DNA of 60,085 bases, from the NCBI GenBank assembly GCA_029233965.1, contig JARGOP010000003.1:71877-131961 (forward strand), written 5' to 3'. The notes below the pieces were generated by a model. That model made no database searches, was not told the DNA's origin, and saw only the letters and a list, made by a program, of their open reading frames with translations. How positions within the stretch are numbered: position 1 is the stretch's first letter; the number at the start of each line of letters is the position of its first letter. Position numbers and translations under genes: made by a program. Positions 52,775-60,085 of this stretch are shown here, in pieces. This stretch comes from Verrucomicrobiales bacterium. Lineage in GTDB: Bacteria; Verrucomicrobiota; Verrucomicrobiia; Verrucomicrobiales; DEV007.

Positions 52775-53919
52775 CCGGCGGCTTCTTTCCGCAGCTGGCC
52801 GGGGGTCTTTCCGGTTGCCCGTTTCATGATCTGCCCCAGGTATTCCTGGTGCCTGAACCCGCTCCGCTCCGCGACATCGGCGAGGGTGATGTCGCTTCCC
52901 CGGATCAGTTGGAGGGCACGTTCAACCCGGCGCTCGAGGATGAACTCCCGAATCGACTGCCCCATCGCCTCCCGGAACCGCTTTTGAAAGAGGGTTCGCG
53001 AAATGCCGCAGGCGCGGGCGATGGAGTCGTTCGTGATGGCCCCGGCGAGATTCCGGCGAATGTGACTCACCCCTTTGGCGATCATGGGATCTTCGATCGC
53101 GCGGATCGACGAGGATTCGCGCTCCACGATCTCATTGGGCGGGACCCGAATCGTTTCCGATTTCAGCGTTTCCCCGGAGAGCAGCAGATCGACCACTCTC
53201 GCGGCTTCGAGCCCCACGTTGAAATGACCGCCCCGGACACTGCTGAGCGGCGGGTCACTGATTTCGCAAAGGGCCGCGTCATTGTCGACTCCGATCACCG
53301 CAATTTCCTCGGGAACGGTGATGCCCTCGGAGAGGCAGGCTTCGAGAAGTTCGAGGCCGCGTTGATCACTGCAGACCATGATCGCAGTCGGTTTGGGAAG
53401 TGAGCGGACCCATTCCTGCAACTGCTGGAATCGCCCGGGGGCTTCGGCTCTGGATTGACGGGGGATTTTCAACTCGTGAAAACTCTTCCCCTCCCGGACA
53501 CACTCGCGAAAGGCGGTGCCCCTTCGATCCGACCAGTTTTCGTCCGAGATGCCGTAGAAGCCGAAATGCTGAAAGTCCCGTTCCAGGAAATGCCGACCAA
53601 CCAGGTTTCCAATCGCCTCATCGTCGACGTGAACAAGCGGGAACTGATTTTCACAAACGCCGAGAACATCGATGACCGGGATCCCGAGAGTGGAAAGTTG
53701 ATCGCGGGTCTCCGGGTTCTGGATCCGGGCAATCACGGCATCTCCCTTCCAGTCCTTCATCCAGTCGGGGATCGCGTCCGCCAGCCCGCCTGCCGCGTGG
53801 AAAAGTTGCCAATTGGATGCCTGTCGCGCATACCTTCCAATCCCCCGGAGAATCTCTCTCCCGGAGCCGAGCGAGGTTTCGACTAAAAGCGCAACGCGGC
53901 GACGTGGAGTGGCAGACAT
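52771..53919 (-). CDS. XylR-like AraC transcriptional regulator
   Basis: 382 residues from the ATG at 53919. The N-terminal 270 residues form a LacI/periplasmic-binding-like sensor (RRRVALLVETSLGSGREIL, LVHVDDEAIGNLVGRHF, VIGVDNDAALCEISDPPLS), followed by an AraC/XylS helix-turn-helix pair (ISRTLFQKRFREAMG, ITLADVAERSGFRHQEYLGQ). This is the XylR-type organisation common in Verrucomicrobia for sugar-responsive control. It is divergent from galK across 95 bases, so it likely controls the galactose genes, with the inverted repeat at 53965-53980 as a candidate site. Confidence 0.9.
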   Translation of the reverse strand: MSATPRRRVALLVETSLGSGREILRGIGRYARQASNWQLFHAAGGLADAIPDWMKDWKGDAVIARIQNPETRDQLSTLGIPVIDVLGVCENQFPLVHVDDEAIGNLVGRHFLERDFQHFGFYGISDENWSDRRGTAFRECVREGKSFHELKIPRQSRAEAPGRFQQLQEWVRSLPKPTAIMVCSDQRGLELLEACLSEGITVPEEIAVIGVDNDAALCEISDPPLSSVRGGHFNVGLEAARVVDLLLSGETLKSETIRVPPNEIVERESSSIRAIEDPMIAKGVSHIRRNLAGAITNDSIARACGISRTLFQKRFREAMGQSIREFILERRVERALQLIRGSDITLADVAERSGFRHQEYLGQIMKRATGKTPGQLRKEAAG

Positions 53920-53964
53920 GGGGACGAGGCTTGTCCGATCTCTACAAACAAGAGACCACTTTCT

Positions 53965-53980
53965 CAACGGCATTTCGTTG
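53965..53980. promoter_or_regulatory. Candidate operator between xylR-like gene and galK
   Basis: CAACG (53965-53969) and CGTTG (53976-53980) form a perfect inverted repeat with a 6-base spacer, in the 95-base gap between the divergent regulator and galK. Position suggests it is bound by the XylR-like protein. Confidence 0.35.
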
Positions 53981-54014
53981 CCTATTTGCGGCGGTGGCCG
54001 CTACTCTCCCCCCA

Positions 54015-55160
54015 ATGTCCAGTTTCGAATCCCATTTCGGGAGAAGTGCCACGATCGAAATCACTTCGCCCGGTCGCATCAATCTCATCGGTGAGCACAT
54101 CGACTATCTCGGTGGGAAGGTCATGCCGATCGCGATCGGGAAACACCTCACCATTTTTGCGGGGAGGCTCACGGAGCGGGTCGTCGAAATTTTCCCGGAA
54201 GGCATGGGGCTCGGAAGCGCCGTCCGGATCGATCTCGATCATTTGGCTAAGAGAAGCAATCCCGCCGAATTGTGGATGAACTACGTGATCGGCGTCCTCG
54301 CGGTCTATGAGGCCTCCGGAATCGAGCTGCCCGGATTTTGCGCGACGATTGATTCCACGCTGCCGACCGGAGCGGGCTTGAGCAGCAGTGCCGCCCTCGA
54401 GACCGGCATTGCCCTCGCCATCGAAGCCTTTTCCGGGATCGAGCAGGACGTTGTCGACCGGGCCCTCCTTTGTCAGCGTGCGGAGCATGAGTTCGCCGGG
54501 GTCCCCTGCGGGATCATGGATCAACTGGCGGTCGGCGCCGGTCGGGAAGGGCATGCGCTCCTCCTCGATTGCTCGGATTTGTCGATTCGCCATGTTCCCA
54601 TGCCGGAAGACCTCGCCCTTGTCACCGCGGATACCGGGGTCAAACACGCCCTGGGAGACGGGGAATACCGGAAACGTCGCGAAGACTGCAACGAGATTTT
54701 GAAACGTTTTGAGATGGCTTCCTTTCACGAGCTGTCCCTTGAGTATTTGCAAGCATCCGCGGGTCTCCTCGATGAAAGGCTCCTGCGCCGGGCCCGCCAT
54801 GCCGTCACCGAAATGGAACGGGTCGATCTATTCGCCGCCGCACTGGAAGCCTCCGACCACGAGGCGCTCGGTCAGTTGATGAAAGGGAGCCACGAGTCCC
54901 TGCGGGTCGACTACGAAGTGAGCTGTCCGGAGCTCGATTTCCTTGTCGACGCTGCCTACGCCCTGCCTGAAGACTCGGGTGTCGTGGGGTCGCGAATGAC
55001 CGGCGGCGGGTTTGGCGGATCGACCGTCACTCTCGTTGAGCGCGGGAAGGCGGACGATCTCATCGCGAGCCTCGAAAAATCCTATGAGGAAAAGTTTGGC
55101 CGTTCGCTCAATTGTTTTATAACATCCGCCGTCGAAGGCGCGAAGACTTCCCTGATCTAG
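54015..55160 (+). CDS. galK: Galactokinase
   Basis: 381 residues from the ATG at 54015. GHMP kinase that phosphorylates galactose at C1 (Leloir pathway). Motifs: SPGRINLIGEHIDYLGG (residues 18-34), LPTGAGLSSSAALETG (around 116-131) and MTGGGFGGSTVTL near the C-terminus. CGIMDQLAVGAGREGHALLL contains the catalytic aspartate region. It is the first of a probable operon with a lipoprotein mutarotase and an SGLT-like symporter. Confidence 0.94.
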   Translation: MSSFESHFGRSATIEITSPGRINLIGEHIDYLGGKVMPIAIGKHLTIFAGRLTERVVEIFPEGMGLGSAVRIDLDHLAKRSNPAELWMNYVIGVLAVYEASGIELPGFCATIDSTLPTGAGLSSSAALETGIALAIEAFSGIEQDVVDRALLCQRAEHEFAGVPCGIMDQLAVGAGREGHALLLDCSDLSIRHVPMPEDLALVTADTGVKHALGDGEYRKRREDCNEILKRFEMASFHELSLEYLQASAGLLDERLLRRARHAVTEMERVDLFAAALEASDHEALGQLMKGSHESLRVDYEVSCPELDFLVDAAYALPEDSGVVGSRMTGGGFGGSTVTLVERGKADDLIASLEKSYEEKFGRSLNCFITSAVEGAKTSLI

Positions 55161-55180
55161 CTCCTGATTACCAAAACCCC

Positions 55181-56332
55181 ATGAGAACCCTTGTCTTAAT
55201 TCCTGTCCTGTTTGCCATGTCTGCCCTGAACTCCTGTGAGAAAGGTCCCGCTGGATCATCATCCGTTGTCGAATCTCTTCACGGGAAAATGCCGGACGGT
55301 CAGGATGTCTCCCTCTTCACCCTCGTCAACACCAGCGGCATGATCGCCACCGTCACCGAGTATGGTGCGATTCTCGATTCGCTCTCAGTGCCGGACAAAG
55401 ACGGGAACTTCGCCGACATTACCCATGGCTACGACACGCTCGAAGGGTGGCTCACGAATACCTCTTACTTCGGCGCGACCGTGGGTCGATTCGGAAACCG
55501 GATTGCTCACGGTAAGTTCACCCTCGATGGCAAAGAATACACCCTCGCAACAAACAATGATCCCGGTGGCATTCCCTGTCATCTGCACGGCGGTATCAAA
55601 GGATTCGATAAAGTCCTCTGGTCCGGAGAGTCTTTTGAAGAGGAAGGTGCGCGCGGCGTCAAGCTCACCTATCGCAGTGCCGACGGCGAAGAGGGCTATC
55701 CCGGGAATCTGATCGTCGAGGTCAAATACACCCTGACCGATGCCAACGAACTCGTCTGGGAAGCGCGCGCGACCACGGATGCACCGACGGTTGTGAACAT
55801 CGTGCATCACAGTTACTGGAATCTCAGTGGCGATCCGACCACCTCGATCAACGATCATGAGCTGACGCTCTATGCGAACAACTATCTCCCCACAGATCCG
55901 GGGCTGATTCCGACCGGTGAACTGAAGCCGGTCAAGGGGACTCCCATGGATTTTACGACGCCTCATCTCATCGGAGCCCGTGTCGATGAGGACTACGAGT
56001 CTCTTAAGCTGGGTGGAGGATACGATCACGCCTGGGTCATCAGCGGGGAAAAGGTGGGCAACCTCAAGCTCGCTGCGCGGGTCAAAGACCCTGAGACAGG
56101 TCGGGTCATGACGATCAAAACGAACCAGCCGGCGATCCAGTTCTACGGCGGAAACTTCCTCGACGGCACCGTCACCGGGAAAGGCGGCGTCGCCTATGCC
56201 CACCGCACCGCCCTCTGTCTCGAAACGGAAAACTTCCCCGATGCCCCGAACAATCCGAAGGCACCGTCCGCTGAACTCCGGCCCGGAAAAGTCTATTTCC
56301 ACAAGATGGTGCACACCTTCTCCGCCGAGTGA
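55181..56332 (+). CDS. galM: Aldose 1-epimerase, lipoprotein form
   Basis: 383 residues from the ATG at 55181. The signal MRTLVLIPVLFAMSALNSC has a lipobox-like LNSC (Cys19), so it is probably anchored to a membrane and faces the periplasm. The mutarotase fold follows: CHLHGGIKGFDKVLW with the catalytic histidine, NIVHHSYWNLSG with the second, and CLETENFPDAPN with the catalytic glutamate. It interconverts galactose anomers, outside the cytoplasm, for uptake. Located 20 bases after galK and 20 bases before the symporter gene. Confidence 0.92.
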   Translation: MRTLVLIPVLFAMSALNSCEKGPAGSSSVVESLHGKMPDGQDVSLFTLVNTSGMIATVTEYGAILDSLSVPDKDGNFADITHGYDTLEGWLTNTSYFGATVGRFGNRIAHGKFTLDGKEYTLATNNDPGGIPCHLHGGIKGFDKVLWSGESFEEEGARGVKLTYRSADGEEGYPGNLIVEVKYTLTDANELVWEARATTDAPTVVNIVHHSYWNLSGDPTTSINDHELTLYANNYLPTDPGLIPTGELKPVKGTPMDFTTPHLIGARVDEDYESLKLGGGYDHAWVISGEKVGNLKLAARVKDPETGRVMTIKTNQPAIQFYGGNFLDGTVTGKGGVAYAHRTALCLETENFPDAPNNPKAPSAELRPGKVYFHKMVHTFSAE

Positions 56333-56352
56333 TTTCTTCCTGACAAACTCTC

Positions 56353-57981
<1,629 letters not shown>

Positions 57982-57999
57982 CCATTCGGGAAAGTTGAA

Positions 58000-59412
58000 A
58001 TGAAATTCAGACTCTTCGTTTTCGCCCTTCTCTCCGGCATTGTCGTTTCGCCGAATCTGGAAGCCAGGCCTAACATTATCACCGTCTTCATCGACGACAT
58101 GGGTTACTCTGATCTTTCCGTGTTCGGGGGAACCCGGGTTGAAACAGAAAATATTGACCGACTCGCCGCGGAAGGGATCAAGTTCACGAACTTCTATGTG
58201 AACTCACCGATCTGTTCCCCTTCGCGGACCGCGCTCACGACGGGGCAGTATCCACAGCGGTGGAGGATCACTTCCTACCTTAACAACCGGAAGGACAACC
58301 GGAAGCGGGGGATGGCGCAGTGGCTTGATCCGAAGGCCCCGATCCTCGCCCGCGAGTTGCAGACGTCCGGCTATGCGACGGGGCACTTCGGGAAGTGGCA
58401 CATGGGCGGACAGCGCGACGTCGATGATGCTCCTCCCATCACGCGGTATGGATTTGACACGAGTCTCACCAATTTTGAAGGCATGGGCGCCAAGTTACTC
58501 CCCCTGACCCTCACTCCCGATTCTCCCGGGCCGGGCCGGATTTGGGAGAAAGCCACGATTCTGGGCGACCCGGTCATCTGGATGCAGCGTTCTGAAATCA
58601 CTCAGGGATTCGTCGGCGCTGCCCTCGCCTTCATCGATAAAGCGGCACAGAAAGAGCAGCCGTTTTTCGTCAACCTCTGGCCGGACGATGTGCACGGCCC
58701 CTGGTTTCCACCGCTCGATCGCTGGGGCGATGATAAGCGGGCGCTCTACTACGGCGTCCTCGACACCATGGATGAACAGCTCGCCCCGCTCTTTGACCGG
58801 ATTCACAACGACCCTGCCCTTCGCGGAAACACCCTTATCATTGTTTGCTCTGACAACGGTCACGAATACGAGGTCGGTTCCTCGGATCCTCTCCGTGGCA
58901 GCAAGACCTGGATGTATGAAGGCGGGATTCGTTCGCCTCTCATCGTCTGGGGCCCCGGCCTGGTGGACGAAGCAGTCGCCGGGAAAGTGAACGACACTGC
59001 CATCTTCTCAGCGATTGATCTTAACCGTTCACTGTATGCCCTCACCGGGACCGATCTGCCCGAAGGCCAAGAACTCGATGGAGAAAATGTCGTCGACACG
59101 ATTCTCGGAAAGGCTGAGGAAGGCCGCAAGGCTCCCATCGTTTTCCGGCGACCGCCGGATCGTCCCGGATTCCAGCGATGGGGGGACGAAGACAATCCTG
59201 ACCTCGCGGTGCGGGACGGGAAATGGAAATTCCTCATCAACTATGACGGGAGCGAACCGCAGCTCTACAACCTCGAAGAAGACATTTCCGAAAGTCAGAA
59301 CCTTGCCGAACAGCATCCGGAGGTTGTCGCCAAACTGAAAGCGGTGATTTTCGAGTGGAACGCAGAGATGCCGAAGGACGCCGGAGATCCGGACTACGTG
59401 GCACCGGAGTAG
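58000..59412 (+). CDS. Type I sulfatase in galactose cluster
   Basis: 470 residues with a signal peptide (MKFRLFVFALLSGIVVSPNL, cleaved after EA). Formylglycine site ICSPSRTALTTGQ with Cys72; metal aspartates in ITVFIDDMGYSD and VCSDNGHEYE; GKWHMGG follows. It belongs to a different subfamily from the sulfatase at 1-1326. Placed right after the galactose import/kinase genes, it may desulfate galactan-type polysaccharides (for example carrageenan or porphyran), an inference from context only. Anaerobic or FGE-type maturase genes are not in the window. Confidence 0.93.
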   Translation: MKFRLFVFALLSGIVVSPNLEARPNIITVFIDDMGYSDLSVFGGTRVETENIDRLAAEGIKFTNFYVNSPICSPSRTALTTGQYPQRWRITSYLNNRKDNRKRGMAQWLDPKAPILARELQTSGYATGHFGKWHMGGQRDVDDAPPITRYGFDTSLTNFEGMGAKLLPLTLTPDSPGPGRIWEKATILGDPVIWMQRSEITQGFVGAALAFIDKAAQKEQPFFVNLWPDDVHGPWFPPLDRWGDDKRALYYGVLDTMDEQLAPLFDRIHNDPALRGNTLIIVCSDNGHEYEVGSSDPLRGSKTWMYEGGIRSPLIVWGPGLVDEAVAGKVNDTAIFSAIDLNRSLYALTGTDLPEGQELDGENVVDTILGKAEEGRKAPIVFRRPPDRPGFQRWGDEDNPDLAVRDGKWKFLINYDGSEPQLYNLEEDISESQNLAEQHPEVVAKLKAVIFEWNAEMPKDAGDPDYVAPE

Positions 59413-59447
59413 GGGGGCGAATGGAATCCGTGGCTTCCCGATTTCTC

Positions 59448-59732
59448 TCAGGCGAGGGCGCGGAAAATAGCAAGCCGGTTCGGCGGGGCCTCGGAAGAAA
59501 GGAAATCCGGAATCGTGTGCTCCGTCCTTCGCGGTCTCCTCGGGAACTCCGGCGGCCATTCGGCATTCCTCGCGGTGGTGACATGCTCGTATTCCCCGGC
59601 CCGTGGCTCGGCGATGTATTCTCTTTGCAGGATGAGAGCAAGTGGCTCCTCCACCCTCGCGAGGGTTTCTGGAAGACAGAAAGAAAGCACACGAGGCGGA
59701 TCTCCGTCCCCGCGGGAAACGACGAGCCTCAT
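59448..59732 (-). CDS. Hypothetical protein, weak support
   Basis: 94 codons, ATG at 59732. The sequence is protein-like in composition (ETLARVEEPLALILQREYIA, EYEHVTTARNAEWPPEFP) and its third codon positions are GC-biased, but no family was recognised and there is no ribosome-binding site. It would converge with the sulfatase, 36 bases after its end. Could be a chance frame. Confidence 0.35.
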   Translation of the reverse strand: MRLVVSRGDGDPPRVLSFCLPETLARVEEPLALILQREYIAEPRAGEYEHVTTARNAEWPPEFPRRPRRTEHTIPDFLSSEAPPNRLAIFRALA

Positions 59733-60085
59733 GCGGACCGACGCCCCGGAGAGATCTGAATACGACTCCGCGAGTCGACTTTGAGCATTTGTTGAGTTGG
59801 CTCGACTCCAGGTTCCGTTGAAGATGTCAGAGGTTCAAAACCTGTGACGTATTCCATGCCGGGTTCAACGGGGGCTCGATTTGACGCTTGCTCTGGAAGA
59901 AGACGACCGGGAGAGGAATCCGGGATCCACCGACGAGAACAGCAGGCCCCGCCAACATCGAGACGACAACTCCTGTTGCTGCTTTACCTGTGCCTTTCAT
60001 TTCGGGCGTGGCTGCGGAGGTGGAACCGGGAATCTAGGGTGTGTTCGAAAACCTCGAAAAGATGGAAAATCCCCTTGTACTTTTG
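59733..60085. other. Region with little recognisable content
   Basis: The last bases of the window hold one small minus-strand frame (59827-60000, described separately), a 6-bp hairpin CGACTC-CGC-GAGTCG at 59763-59777, and nothing else that could be named. The next gene lies outside the window. Confidence 0.4.
59827..60000 (-). CDS. Possible small membrane or secreted protein
   Basis: 57 codons from an ATG at 60000. The first 35 residues have a basic start and a hydrophobic stretch (VVVSMLAGPAVLVGG), as in a signal or membrane anchor. No family was recognised and no ribosome-binding site is seen. Evidence is composition only, so it may be spurious. Confidence 0.25.
   Translation of the reverse strand: MKGTGKAATGVVVSMLAGPAVLVGGSRIPLPVVFFQSKRQIEPPLNPAWNTSQVLNL

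Overview
The window looks like a chromosomal segment of a Verrucomicrobiota-type bacterium, probably aquatic or marine. This is an inference from gene content. It carries three sets of PVC-type extracytoplasmic proteins (DUF1592 with DUF1552; DUF1549/DUF1553 with DUF1501; a propeller/HEAT/haem-binding protein), each with CxxCH haem motifs or twin-arginine signals. It also has two type I sulfatases, a short sigma factor coupled to a FecR-like protein, and a XylR-like AraC regulator. GC content is moderate to high. Most genes lack a clear Shine-Dalgarno sequence, and several start with GTG or TTG. No insertion sequence, prophage, CRISPR array or rRNA was seen.

Layout. 1-7.1 kb: the end of a sulfatase, an orphan P-loop ATPase, an MFS transporter with a clear terminator, a secreted protein of unknown function and a small zinc-ribbon/DCC pair. 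7.1-15.7 kb: TrmJ-type methyltransferase, then a carotenoid module (CrtI-like desaturase, ECF-like sigma factor and a divergent MerR regulator around an inverted-repeat operator), lepA-lepB, a phytoene/squalene synthase and an orphan GcvH-like lipoyl carrier. 15.7-30.5 kb: a heptad-repeat tract, a CobW-type GTPase, an amino-acid ABC permease/ATPase pair, small membrane proteins, a large haem-binding PVC protein, an amidohydrolase, GDPD, DsbD, chromate transporter and PEP carboxylase. 30.5-39.1 kb: DUF1592/DUF1552 pair, a Phd/VapC toxin-antitoxin pair, proBA, tRNA-Arg(CCG) and a candidate selenoprotein. 39.1-45.5 kb: uvrA, a pseudo-receiver protein, an alkyltransferase/DUF3820 pair and an SLC13-TrkA_C transporter. 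45.5-52.1 kb: a four-gene, translationally coupled sigma/FecR/cytochrome/DUF1501 operon. 52.2-60 kb: a galactose module (XylR-like regulator, galK, lipoprotein mutarotase, SGLT-like symporter) ending in a sulfatase, then about 670 bases with little recognisable.

The most striking signal is at 37951-39027 on the minus strand. A secreted protein with two thioredoxin-like domains is open from start to end except for one in-frame TGA at codon 77. The TGA lies in the expected redox loop of the first domain, and a small hairpin with a G-first loop lies 25 nt downstream, as in bacterial SECIS elements. This fits a selenoprotein that standard gene calling would split or lose. Other notable points are the carotenoid regulator module with a cobalamin-domain-like region lacking the cobalamin histidine motif, the coupled sigma/FecR-DNRLRE/PSD1/DUF1501 operon, and a heptameric repeat running exactly up to a start codon.
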